Shown: in pieces, positions 46,601 to 54,173 of the stretch
Numbering within the stretch: position 1 is the first letter of the stretch
How the letters are laid out: every line of letters starts with the position of its first letter
Assembly (NCBI RefSeq): GCF_014218355.1
Contig: NZ_AP023368.1
Coordinates: 2,980,001-3,044,000, forward strand
Direction of reading: 5' to 3'
DNA: 64,000 nucleotides
From: Anaerocolumna chitinilytica
GTDB taxonomy: Bacteria > Bacillota > Clostridia > Lachnospirales > Lachnospiraceae
Made by a program: the position numbers and the translations under genes
The notes under the pieces: generated by a model
Database searches by the model: none
What the model saw: the letters and a program-made list of their open reading frames with translations, nothing else
What the model was told of the DNA's origin: nothing

Positions 46601-47431
46601 AATATTTGGGCAGAACACTTTGTATGTCTGTATTGGGGTGTTAACTCCTCCTACAACACGTTTAAAAACTGCCGTATCAAGAACACATTTGCAGATGGTA
46701 TCAACATGACAAACGGTTCTTCCTATAACACTATTAACAACTGTTATGCACGTGCAACAGGTGATGACTCTTTCGCAATATTTAGCGCAATTGATGGAGG
46801 CGGAGCAGGTTATAACACAGGTAATAAGTTCACAAATCTTACAGCTGTCTGCCCAAGACGTGCAGCATGCTTTGCAGTATATGGCGGATCTGATAATTTA
46901 TTTCAGAACCTCTATGGTGCAGACACATTAACATATCCTGGTGTCACAATCAGCAGCTTGAGCTTTGGTTACAACACACTCGGATTTGGTGATGTAGACT
47001 GCGTATTTGACGGAATAACCCTAGACAGATGCGGTGGTGACTTCTACACTAGTAACGGCGCAGATGACAAGATCAATGGCTACCAGAACTTCGGAGCAAT
47101 TTGGTTATTCTGCGGAGATAGAACCTTTAAGAATATTCTCGTAAAAAATGTTGATATCAATGATGCTATATACTCTGGTATAATGTTCCAGACCAAGTAT
47201 CCCGATAAGCTTTCAATGCAGAATGTACGCTTTGAAAACATCAACATCAACAGACCTGGACGTTACGGTATCAAACTCTGCGTTTCTGTTGAAACAGGAC
47301 AAGGCCCATGTCTTGGCTCTGCAAGCTTCACAAACGTTAAAGTCAATAATCCGAGCGTTGCGGCAATTTACGGACAGTCAGGTTGCCCTGGCTTCACAGT
47401 AAATAAAATTGGAACAGATAACAACTGGTAA
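43655..47431 (+). CDS. Secreted GH87-type alpha-1,3-glucanase (mycodextranase-like)
   Basis: A 1,258-residue multidomain exoenzyme: signal peptide 1-33; discoidin-type CBM ~36-170; CARDB ~178-290; Thr-Pro linker 297-330; second discoidin ~332-468; CARDB ~472-580 and ~585-695; CBM6-like ~703-850; and a catalytic right-handed beta-helix ~858-1258. The candidate catalytic acids are Asp1014 (ADGINMTNG) and Asp1037/Asp1038 (TGDDSFAIF). Their spacing of 23 and 24 equals, as I recall, the three catalytic aspartates reported for Bacillus circulans Agl-KA. It would cleave alpha-1,3-glucan of fungal walls or dental mutan. ATG 43655 follows ttggaggta. It is the only rightward gene within the leftward array, which suggests separate acquisition. 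Confidence 0.82.
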   Translation: MKKYFKKGISFFLALVLIFSQNSFFMTSSFAADTANLAQGKSITASSVTQNYVATNANDGNVNTYWEGSPNSYANTLTVDLGSAQSINKVVLKLNPTWETRTQTLSVLTSTDNATYTSKVASATYTFNPSNSNAVTITFADTSARYIRLNFTANSGATAGQVAEIEAYGTAVTTGTPDLVVTDISWSPSNPAVGNAVTFSATVKNQGNDATPAGTVIGVSFTVDGTQVSWSDTTTSSLAAGASLTVTSNSGPTGLKTWNATSGSHNVTAWVDDVNRIAESNENNNQFSKTIIPGTVTPTPTATPTPTATPTPTATPTPTATPTPTATPTPGPDTNLSVGKSVTASSSIYTFVATNANDGNTSTYWEGSGQPANITMNLGANANITSLVLKLDPSSAWGQRTQTIEVLGHDQNTTTFTTLKSATVYTFNPASGNTVTIPVTATASEIRLNFTTNSGAPAGQIAEFEVYGSAAPNPDLIITNLTSSPTSPIETDVITLTAAVKNIGTASAATSDVKFYMGTTLVGTENTPIIAAGATANVSFIIGAQNAASYQLTAKVDEANTLVELDNSNNNYTSSTNLVVAPVQSADLIGNISWTPSNPSAGNTVTFTANLKNQGNIASGSGAHNITLVLKNSAGATVKTFNGSYTGSLAAGASVNVSMGTWTAVDGSYTLASTIGTDSMEVAIKQANNTSTTSLYSGRGANMPFTVLEAESLANSTNGTRLAPIYKLADYAGEASGHSAVNLDANGEYVEFTLTTPANAFVLRNAVAENTTGTVSIYADGVDKGNFNVTSKYSYVYATPTTLDRLGYDNSGTTAYWLYEDSQLMLDQVYPAGTKIKIQKDAGDVSWIDVDLLETENVAPAATNPDPSKYVQVSSTKSIDAALQEFRNDPTKKGIFIPAGTWTITNQIQLNTRATEVIGAGPWWTKLQAPQDQSNTDVGFTIASSANGSTIKDLSAWGNYQYRSDGPGKFLNGNGMQNVTIDNIWAEHFVCLYWGVNSSYNTFKNCRIKNTFADGINMTNGSSYNTINNCYARATGDDSFAIFSAIDGGGAGYNTGNKFTNLTAVCPRRAACFAVYGGSDNLFQNLYGADTLTYPGVTISSLSFGYNTLGFGDVDCVFDGITLDRCGGDFYTSNGADDKINGYQNFGAIWLFCGDRTFKNILVKNVDINDAIYSGIMFQTKYPDKLSMQNVRFENININRPGRYGIKLCVSVETGQGPCLGSASFTNVKVNNPSVAAIYGQSGCPGFTVNKIGTDNNW
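44543..44644 (+). repeat. 18-bp coding tandem repeat (Thr-Pro linker)
   Basis: Five to six copies of a unit of the type ACACCAACACCAACCGCT encode TPTPTA. This is a flexible linker inside the glucanase, not a CRISPR. Confidence 0.9.
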
Positions 47432-47446
47432 GATCAATTAGTAGCT

Positions 47447-47536
47447 AACCGGAGGGACTTCCCTCCGGTTACTTTATGGTGTGCCCAGTGGGCACACCAT
47501 AATTAAAAGCAGATATCAAACGGTATCTGCTTTTTT
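47447..47536 (+). terminator. Triple hairpin downstream of the glucanase
   Basis: Three consecutive stems: AACCGGAGGG/CCCTCCGGTT (47447-47470); ATGGTGTGCCC/GGGCACACCAT (47476-47500); and AAAAGCAGATA/TATCTGCTTTTTT (47505-47536). The last is a classical intrinsic terminator; the earlier two may stabilise the mRNA 3' end. Confidence 0.88.
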
Positions 47537-47633
47537 GGTGCATTACTTCGGATAACTATCTATTCATAATGAGAAGTTAACAACAGAGAATAAATCTGTA
47601 TTTCTAACTTATTCATCCACATATGTTTTACTA

Positions 47634-48239
47634 TTATTTTCTAGCTTCAAAAAATAGTATGGTGTCTTTTATGTAAGTTTGTATCTTAGTAAAACCTGCT
47701 GTTCTAAAAAAAGTGCTTAATTCTTTTGAACTGTAAACTCTGACATCTCCATTATGCGAGAATGGGAATACAGCCATATTTGCAATCCACCGTATAAGAG
47801 GGGAAAAATATGGTTCAGCCATGTATATAACCCCATCATTTTTTAAAGTCCTCATACATTCATCCGCAAACCCTTGAGGCTGTTCAAAATGATGAAATGC
47901 GCAGGACACCGTAATCACGTTTATGCTCCTATTCTCAAAGCTGAGTGGAAAACAAGGCTGAGCTAAAAATGTACTATTAGGATAACGTTTCTTTGCAACT
48001 GCAATCATATTTTCTGAAATGTCAACACCAAAAGCATTTACTTTTGCATTTTTAGAAAGTTCAGCAAGCAGAAATCCATTGCCACATGCAACGTCCAAGA
48101 TGGTATCTCCATTCTTAACAACGACTTTTTTTATGAGCTCAGCTTTATGAGCTCTTGTATAACTTCCCTCTGGCGATGAATCATATTCTAAAGCCATCTT
48201 GTTATATGTTATTCGAGATTGCTCTGTCTTTTTTCCCAT
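47634..48239 (-). CDS. Class I SAM-dependent methyltransferase
   Basis: The 201-residue enzyme has SAM motif I ILDVACGNGFLLAEL (residues ~42-56), motif II acidic FGVDISENMI, and post-motif VITVSCAFHHFEQP. It belongs to the UbiE/Methyltransf_11 type with an unknown small-molecule acceptor. ATG 48239 follows gaggagaaaa. It is a single-gene array unit; repeat copy 2 lies 109 bp upstream. Confidence 0.85.
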   Translation of the reverse strand: MGKKTEQSRITYNKMALEYDSSPEGSYTRAHKAELIKKVVVKNGDTILDVACGNGFLLAELSKNAKVNAFGVDISENMIAVAKKRYPNSTFLAQPCFPLSFENRSINVITVSCAFHHFEQPQGFADECMRTLKNDGVIYMAEPYFSPLIRWIANMAVFPFSHNGDVRVYSSKELSTFFRTAGFTKIQTYIKDTILFFEARK

Positions 48240-48347
48240 GTACTTTTCTCCTCAAATTCAATTTGTCACAGTATAACAAAATCTTTATTTTAAATTACAA
48301 ATTGTCACCAACAGCAAATCATTTTTAGTTAAATTATCATCTGTCTA

Positions 48348-48368
48348 ATAACTATAATGGGAAGTTCA
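48348..48368 (+). repeat. Array repeat copy 2
   Basis: ATAACTATAATGGGAAGTTC plus A (one difference from the consensus) lies 45 bp downstream of the GNAT gene's stop (48414). Confidence 0.78.
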
Positions 48369-48413
48369 TTTTATTGTATTTACTGTTTTCACTTGTATAT
48401 CAAACAATCCCAA

Positions 48414-49394
48414 TCAACTCTTCTTCCAATGTGTCCATACAATCCCGTCGTCAGAGTAACCAATTTTCTTATAAAATTCGTTCCCTCCGCCCGTCATATG
48501 AGTTGCACCAAGCTTCTTCATTCGTTCGTAATGTTTCGATAATGCAACCGCTGCCAATCCTCTGTTTCTGTATTCTGGTATTGTGCATAAGGGCTCCATA
48601 TAAGCTAAATTGTTTTCCTTAACCCACCACATTCCGGAGTAACAAACATACTCTTCTTCATCGTTTGCAATGATTATATCAAATTGGGGAGTTGCATGAG
48701 GAGCCGGACACATAATACCTTTCCGCACACCATTATATCCCTTTTGTGGATTCCAGCTCGTTCCGCTATCTGCCTCTTCCCATTTTTCAAATGGACCTTT
48801 ATCCTGCTCATGGTCGAATCCTTTCCAGCAACACCTAGCCAGTTTTATGGGATCAATCTCACTCTCCTTCACGAAGTGAAAACCTTCCGGCAGCTTATAA
48901 GTAAGTTCATTTTGAAAATCGAAAATGAAGTCTTTTTCTTCATAAACCTTACTATATCCTCTCTTTGTCACTGCATCAATCAGAAAATCCTGCCCTATAA
49001 ATAAAATGAATTGTCTCTGCTTACCAAAATTCGGCATATATTCTTCAGCGTAATCTAATAATTCCTCCACTAATTCTTCATATCCCGGACGAAGATTAAA
49101 AAATATATTAGTAACAGGTGATTCAGTGAAAACAAATGCTACAACTTTGTCTCCATCAAACCAAATTCGATTCAAGTATTGATAAGAAATGTCCATCCAT
49201 GTTGATGTGATTGCATATTCATAAAAAGGAGCCGCCACACCATTACTGAAATTGCGCCCATAGATTTCCACCATGAAATCCCATATTAAATTAATGTCTG
49301 TTAATATTTGAAATTGCTTTGTTTTAATACTTCTACTGCATTCTTCCATTCCTATATTGCAATCTGCTTTCCTCAAGTCCATTTTTTCTTTCAT
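48414..49394 (-). CDS. GNAT acetyltransferase, two-domain type
   Basis: In this 326-residue protein the C-terminal GNAT domain (~150-326) has acetyl-CoA loop PEYRNRGLAAVALSKHYERM and ends HMTGGGNEFYKKIGYSDDG. The N-terminal half (~30-150) looks like a degenerate GNAT fold. ATG 49394 follows taggagaaag. This type occurs near resistance genes, but the substrate is unknown. It lies between repeat copies 2 and 3. Confidence 0.82.
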   Translation of the reverse strand: MKEKMDLRKADCNIGMEECSRSIKTKQFQILTDINLIWDFMVEIYGRNFSNGVAAPFYEYAITSTWMDISYQYLNRIWFDGDKVVAFVFTESPVTNIFFNLRPGYEELVEELLDYAEEYMPNFGKQRQFILFIGQDFLIDAVTKRGYSKVYEEKDFIFDFQNELTYKLPEGFHFVKESEIDPIKLARCCWKGFDHEQDKGPFEKWEEADSGTSWNPQKGYNGVRKGIMCPAPHATPQFDIIIANDEEEYVCYSGMWWVKENNLAYMEPLCTIPEYRNRGLAAVALSKHYERMKKLGATHMTGGGNEFYKKIGYSDDGIVWTHWKKS

Positions 49395-49490
49395 TTATAC
49401 TTTCTCCTATACGGTATTATGCTTTCACGATTCACTTCTCATATCACTGCTCACTACAAATTCAAAATCATCTATAAGCAATGCTTTATG

Positions 49491-49666
49491 TAATAAATAT
49501 AATGGGAAGTTCAGAATCCCACGTAACTAGGAATTTTCGTTCGCTGTTGAGAAATATTGTATATTTAATGTACGAATACTTTTAAATAGTGCATTTCCTT
49601 ATAAAGTTATTAATCTCTCTATCATTTTTTATTACAATAACTTTCCCTTGATATGGAGATATTCTT
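49491..49666. repeat. Duplicated segment, copy A (repeat plus kinase 3' end)
   Basis: These 176 bp recur at 51733-51920 with high identity and a 12-15 bp indel. The segment includes repeat copy 3 and about 85 bp of the end of the P-loop kinase gene. Confidence 0.85.
49493..49513 (+). repeat. Array repeat copy 3
   Basis: ATAAATATAATGGGAAGTTC plus A, an exact consensus copy followed by GAATCCCACGTAACTAGGAA. TGGGA and TCCCA form an inverted repeat around the conserved core. Confidence 0.82.
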
Positions 49667-50094
49667 TCTTTTAATTTATCAATTCCTAGATCATAATCCT
49701 TCGACCAGTGCAACATACATTTAAGCATATTAATATTAGGAATATATATACATTTTTCAACACCAAGTTGTTGTTTTATCCATCGTTTAATAATTCTATG
49801 ATTTCTTATCCGTGTTGGGACTTCAAGAAGTACAATTTTATCAGCTACCTTTAAACCCTCAACAAAACACGGTCTTCCTGTGTCTTCAATTATCCACATT
49901 GACTGTTGAATTATTGAGTAAAACATATTATCTCGTTCTTCAGGTTGCCTTTTTCGATTTCCCCATGGGCTCGATTTATCTGGAATATAAACAACTTCAT
50001 CAAGGGATTGATACCGAATATTTAGTTTTTCTGATAACTTTCTAGCAAGCGTAGTCTTACCACTGGACACCGCACCGACAATGTATATTTTCAT
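49582..50094 (-). CDS. P-loop NTPase/adenylate-kinase-like protein
   Basis: The 170-residue protein has Walker A GAVSSGKTTLARK (residues ~7-19) and a central QSMWIIEDTGRPCFVEG region, like the small kinase-type NTPases annotated AAA_18 or FlaR-like (DNA topology modulation). ATG 50094 has gaggga just upstream; a GTG at 50127 in the same frame is less likely. Its 3' end is duplicated at 51836-51920. Substrate unknown. Confidence 0.75.
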   Translation of the reverse strand: MKIYIVGAVSSGKTTLARKLSEKLNIRYQSLDEVVYIPDKSSPWGNRKRQPEERDNMFYSIIQQSMWIIEDTGRPCFVEGLKVADKIVLLEVPTRIRNHRIIKRWIKQQLGVEKCIYIPNINMLKCMLHWSKDYDLGIDKLKERISPYQGKVIVIKNDREINNFIRKCTI

Positions 50095-50204
50095 AATCCC
50101 TCGTTTATTCCGTTTTTGACAATTCACCCTTTATAACAACTGTGAATTATACAATCGCTTGAAAAGTTTTAATTTATCTGTTGCTTTTGATTACATATTA
50201 CCTT

Positions 50205-50225
50205 TTAAATATAATGGGGAGTTCA
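50205..50225 (+). repeat. Array repeat copy 4
   Basis: TTAAATATAATGGGGAGTTCA: a few differences from the consensus; the flanking TCCCA arm is not conserved (TCTTA). It lies 47 bp downstream of the GNAT stop (50272). Confidence 0.75.
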
Positions 50226-50271
50226 AAATCTTATGCAAATTTGAATTTGTCATTCGTGTTATGCTTATAAT

Positions 50272-50814
50272 TCAATTAATGTTCATATCCATCTGAATGT
50301 CGTAACGATTAACAATCAATCCCGATTTTTCACCAAGAATGGTGTCAACATACACACCGCCGTTGACAAGAATTGTTTTATTACTACCAATGTTTATATC
50401 ACGACAAACAATTCGTATTTTATCAATCCCAAATGCTTTTGCTTTCTGTAAGCCCAGCCGTAACTGCTCTTTTGCGTACCCTTTACCACGTTCGCTTGGA
50501 CAAACCGAATAGCCAAAGTTTGAGGCAAACTCTATGTCGTCATCATCGTATTCGAGTTTGTGACGAAAAACAATGAAACCGACTATCTTACTGTCGCTTT
50601 CACGAAATGCCATATACCAAGTTAATTTGTTGGACATATTTTTGCAATACTGAAGCCAGTCAAGTACATTGTCATACTTTTCAAGATAATCTAAACCTGG
50701 AATTCTGCTTGGATCGTATGTAACTCTCTCTCGTTCAGCAGGAAATTCTGCTCTATATTCTTCAATTTTCTCTGCAAACTCAGCAGATGGTTTAATTAAC
50801 TTAATGTCTCTCAT
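50272..50814 (-). CDS. GNAT acetyltransferase
   Basis: The 180-residue single GNAT domain has central strands TWYMAFRESDSKIVGFIVFRH, acetyl-CoA loop CPSERGKGYAKEQLRLGLQK, and RIVCRDINIGSNKTILVNGG, typical of the YesJ/RimJ-like group. ATG 50814 has only a weak site (catgagaaa). It is an array unit bounded by repeat copies 4 and 5. Confidence 0.85.
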   Translation of the reverse strand: MRDIKLIKPSAEFAEKIEEYRAEFPAERERVTYDPSRIPGLDYLEKYDNVLDWLQYCKNMSNKLTWYMAFRESDSKIVGFIVFRHKLEYDDDDIEFASNFGYSVCPSERGKGYAKEQLRLGLQKAKAFGIDKIRIVCRDINIGSNKTILVNGGVYVDTILGEKSGLIVNRYDIQMDMNIN

Positions 50815-50935
50815 TTTCTCATGCCAACTTTCACGTTAAAATTTGGTATATTATGTTATACAAATAATATGTAGTTAAAAATCACTTTTCAAATTCGAAT
50901 TTTTCTGCAACATTCATTTCTACTTAACTAACTAA

Positions 50936-50956
50936 ATAAATATACTGGGAAGTTTA
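50936..50956 (+). repeat. Array repeat copy 5
   Basis: ATAAATATACTGGGAAGTTT plus A, followed by GTATCCCATGTAAATTGGAA. TGGGA/TCCCA arms are kept although neighbouring bases differ. Confidence 0.78.
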
Positions 50957-51104
50957 GTATCCCATGTAAATTGGAATTTTTCTACTTCTTATAATACTAA
51001 TTAGCTTTATCTTAAACCATTTGAAAAAACCCATGAATAAAACAATTCTTTTGATGGCTTTTTATATTCATAATCAAGTAATGATTTTGAAGTTTCAATA
51101 ATAT

Positions 51105-51593
51105 TTAATGATTTTTTAATACTGCATCAATTGATAACCCTGTAACATCGAGTTCTATTTCATTCACAAGTGGAGTACGATTTATTATCTTATCATTAAG
51201 TTTCTGTTGTAACTCAAAATCGATAAGTCCATTGTTTGGGCGATTCTTCATTTGATTTTGTAATTGATGAATATCATAACAAATAAGTTTTATAGTTACA
51301 AATCTATATCCCTTAAAAACAATTGGTATATCAGATGTTCTTAAATCATCAATATCAGATGCTATAACATTTTTATAACCTAATTTATTAAAACAAAATA
51401 ACATTGCTACTTGATTTTCCCAACAGGTTAATTCTTCAAGCTCTCCGGTCATTTCTTCAACGCCATTACGAGAAAAAAAGTCAGGAACCATCCATTGCTC
51501 AACACAGGTCGTTTTATAATGTTCTAATAAACCTTTTGCTAATGTTGATTTGCCAATACCGCTGGTTCCAGTAATAAATATAAAATCTTTCAT
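51105..51593 (-). CDS. P-loop kinase-like protein
   Basis: The 162-residue protein has Walker A GTSGIGKSTLAKGL (residues 9-22). It resembles small nucleotide or metabolite kinases of the AAA_33/chloramphenicol-phosphotransferase-like group; the Asp in VIASDIDDL could be catalytic. ATG 51593 follows gaggtgttg. It lies between repeat copies 5 and 6. Substrate unknown. Confidence 0.75.
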   Translation of the reverse strand: MKDFIFITGTSGIGKSTLAKGLLEHYKTTCVEQWMVPDFFSRNGVEEMTGELEELTCWENQVAMLFCFNKLGYKNVIASDIDDLRTSDIPIVFKGYRFVTIKLICYDIHQLQNQMKNRPNNGLIDFELQQKLNDKIINRTPLVNEIELDVTGLSIDAVLKNH

Positions 51594-51734
51594 TTCAACA
51601 CCTCACCAAATATGAATAATCTGACAAACCTTGTCTGATTTTTCACCCCACATAATGGTAGGGGCAGTGTTAATTCTAATGTTTTGCGTATGCATTTTAA
51701 TCTCCAACTATTGAGGTATTCCTCCATAGGTTTA

Positions 51735-51755
51735 ATAAATATAATGGGAAGTTTA
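51735..51755 (+). repeat. Array repeat copy 6
   Basis: ATAAATATAATGGGAAGTTT plus A, followed by GAATCCCACGTAACTAGGAA as in copy 3. Confidence 0.82.
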
Positions 51756-51835
51756 GAATCCCACGTAACTAGGAATCTGTTTTATGTTTTCGTTCGCTGT
51801 TGAGAAATATTGTATATTTAATGTACGAATACTTT

Positions 51836-51920
51836 TTAAATAATGCATTTCCTTATAAAATTATTAATCTCTCTATTATTTTTTATTACAATAACTTTCC
51901 TTTGATATGGAGATATTCTT
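51836..51920 (-). pseudogene. 3' remnant of the P-loop kinase gene
   Basis: Leftward it reads RISPYQRKVIVIKNNREINN and ends FIRKCII, almost the C-terminus of the kinase at 49582 (RISPYQGKVIVIKNDREINN). The rest of that gene is absent, and an unrelated methyltransferase gene abuts it. The remnant marks a recombination junction. Confidence 0.85.
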
Positions 51921-51971
51921 GAAAGTTAAAATTACTTTTTATTACGCTTTACACCATTTGTTAAAATTTTA

Positions 51972-52646
51972 TTATATTCTTTCACAATATATTTTCGTTA
52001 CTCTATTACAACTTAACAGTCCATCCACACTATCACGGTCAAATGCTGCGTTTATTGCTGCGATATGTGCGTCATATATGGGGTCGGTAGCCAATGGATA
52101 TTCTTCCTGTGATGCGATGTAGGCAAGCCAGTTCTCCCGCGTATACTCCATAGGGTTAGGAAATTCCCAAGTCATTGGGTTTGTGAAGAAAGCATCAGTA
52201 GTCTTTTTACTTAAGTGTATCATCCCTCCACCGGGGGTTAGATTGTAAATTGCCATGACTAATCCACCTGGTTTAACGACACGGCAACATTCTGCGCGGA
52301 ACGAATCCAGACTAAACCAGTGTAGTGCATGAGCAACAGTGAGAATATCAACACTATGATCAGGGAGTGTTGTGGTTTCCGCAGTGCCATCAATAATCTT
52401 TACGTTTGAAAAAGGTGCTAACGTAATGGTAAGTTGCTTACGCATATCTGCATTGGGTTCAACGGCAAACACAGTATATTCGTGTTCTGCCAGTTTTACT
52501 GTTAATTTTCCTGTCCCTGCTCCAATATCTGCGAATACCGCACCTTTTGGCGCAAGCCCGACGATTGTGTCTATAGCCGCCTTGGGGTAACCCGGACGTC
52601 CTTTGGCATAGTCTTCCGCCTTGCCAGTAAAATTTTCTATACTCAT
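51972..52646 (-). CDS. Class I SAM-dependent methyltransferase
   Basis: The 224-residue protein has motif I FADIGAGTGKLTVKLAEHEY (residues ~35-54), FAVEPNADM after it, and DILTVAHALHWFSLDSF. It is of the Methyltransf_11/25 type common in Firmicutes; substrate unknown. Its base composition is richer in G+C than neighbouring array genes, suggesting a separate source. ATG 52646 follows ttggaggagaa. Confidence 0.85.
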   Translation of the reverse strand: MSIENFTGKAEDYAKGRPGYPKAAIDTIVGLAPKGAVFADIGAGTGKLTVKLAEHEYTVFAVEPNADMRKQLTITLAPFSNVKIIDGTAETTTLPDHSVDILTVAHALHWFSLDSFRAECCRVVKPGGLVMAIYNLTPGGGMIHLSKKTTDAFFTNPMTWEFPNPMEYTRENWLAYIASQEEYPLATDPIYDAHIAAINAAFDRDSVDGLLSCNRVTKIYCERI

Positions 52647-52727
52647 TTACTTTCTCCTCCAAGTAGTCTCTAGTTCGCACTTTTCATCAACACCGAAATT
52701 TATCACCTTTTTGTACCCATTTACTAA

Positions 52728-52749
52728 ATAAACATAATTGGAAGTTACA
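52728..52749 (+). repeat. Array repeat copy 7 (diverged)
   Basis: ATAAACATAATTGGAAGTTA then CA: several substitutions from the consensus. It lies 74 bp downstream of the phosphotransferase stop (52823). Confidence 0.6.
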
Positions 52750-52822
52750 TCAACTTCTTAGTTTACTTATTTTGTATCGTACATAATGATTTTTATCTTT
52801 ATTAATTAATCTAGGATTAATT

Positions 52823-53755
52823 TCATCCTCTATATTTTTTTAGTAGTGGAATGAAGGTCTCATCGCACCACTCAGGCAATCTTTTATAAAACCAATCCTC
52901 ATTAATCCACAATTCGTAATGCAGCACTATTCCTAAAATAATCTGTAGTGCAAAATAGATATCAATTTCATCAGCATTAATTTTGCAACCCGTTAACCCT
53001 TCATAGCCTTTTATTATACTAAGCCTACAATTAGCTTCATTAATAAAGCAATAAATACTGCCGAAATCCAACATACGGGTACTATATCCGAATAAAGAGA
53101 AATCAATTGGTATTAGCTCATCATTAGTTAGTATAATATTTGATAATGATAAGTCCGAGTGCAAACAAATATAATTTGCTTCTGATTGCTTCAATTTAAC
53201 ACCAATTAGCTCCAATACATTGGTTATTATTACATAATATTTTTTATTAAGTCGTTCATTATTTAATAAATATAAAAAGAGTTCTTGAGACCTTTGGCAT
53301 AACTTCTGATCATATCTTAAACAGTAATCTGCGTTATAGCCCTTTGCAGCTATATGAACCTTAGCCAGCATCTCACCCAATTTATACCCTAGTTCTTCTG
53401 ATAATTCACCTTTGTCCAAGTTTCTGCCTGGAAGCCATGTTAACATTGTTGCAACAGTTCCATCTCTTAGCACTGTAACTAATTCATTATTATTATTTAG
53501 AATCGATGATTGCACGTTCAAGCCATTGGATTTTAGGTGTTCTAAAAATTTAAGCTCACTTTCACGAACTTTTAACATATTGATATCATTATAAAAAGGT
53601 GCCGCGCTAAATCCGGCTTTTGATTTATGTATTCTAAGTAGAAACTTATCATCAATGCAATATGTCATATTTTCATTATGGCGGATTAGTTCAGCCTTGG
53701 CACCAGTCATACCATAAAGTTGTAAAGCATTGTCTAATAAATTTAGTTCACACAT
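52823..53755 (-). CDS. Aminoglycoside-phosphotransferase-family kinase
   Basis: The 310-residue APH/choline-kinase-fold protein has N-lobe IRHNENMTYCIDDKFLLRIH (with the Lys/Arg nucleotide region), catalytic loop HSDLSLSNIIL and metal-binding IDFSLFGYS replacing DFG. It could phosphorylate an antibiotic or another small alcohol (homoserine, choline). ATG 53755 follows agaggtgtt. A paralogue of nearly equal size lies at 62050. Confidence 0.85.
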   Translation of the reverse strand: MCELNLLDNALQLYGMTGAKAELIRHNENMTYCIDDKFLLRIHKSKAGFSAAPFYNDINMLKVRESELKFLEHLKSNGLNVQSSILNNNNELVTVLRDGTVATMLTWLPGRNLDKGELSEELGYKLGEMLAKVHIAAKGYNADYCLRYDQKLCQRSQELFLYLLNNERLNKKYYVIITNVLELIGVKLKQSEANYICLHSDLSLSNIILTNDELIPIDFSLFGYSTRMLDFGSIYCFINEANCRLSIIKGYEGLTGCKINADEIDIYFALQIILGIVLHYELWINEDWFYKRLPEWCDETFIPLLKKYRG

Positions 53756-54014
53756 ATAACACCTCTGCTATTATATATTTGTTCCTTAAACATCTACGAC
53801 AGTAAAATAACTTACTTCCGATTATTGTTATAATATTTATTTCCAATATATCACTTATTGGATAATATTACAAATTATATATACTATAATATTCGCTTTT
53901 ATTACATTCTTAATTAATGAAAGCGACAAAATGTATTGTAGTTCTATATACCATTGTTAAAGACTAACCGACAACAATCAATTCAATTGTCGTTTAAATA
54001 TAGTAACGACAAAA

Positions 54015-54041
54015 CCCCTCAAACACTGATGTTTAGAGGGG
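54015..54041 (-). terminator. Terminator of the EFR1 unit
   Basis: CCCCTCAAACA and TGTTTAGAGGGG form a stem with one bulge; on the leftward strand TTTTG follows. The remainder of 53756-54173 (418 bp) holds no recognisable gene. Confidence 0.7.
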
Positions 54042-54173
54042 AATTAAATATTATAGTTTTGTTGTTTAATGCTTGAACCCGATGGGGTCTTGGAGGTATG
54101 ATATAATTCTAAAACTGTAATATATCTTCACTAATATATTTACCATTGCTTAAATTTCGTATATTGCCTAACC

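Larger units (their letters stand above)
51733..51920. repeat. Duplicated segment, copy B
   Basis: A near copy of 49491-49666 with a short insertion (ctgttttatgtttt-type) after AGGAAT. The right edge falls inside the kinase reading frame, where homology ends abruptly. Confidence 0.85.
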
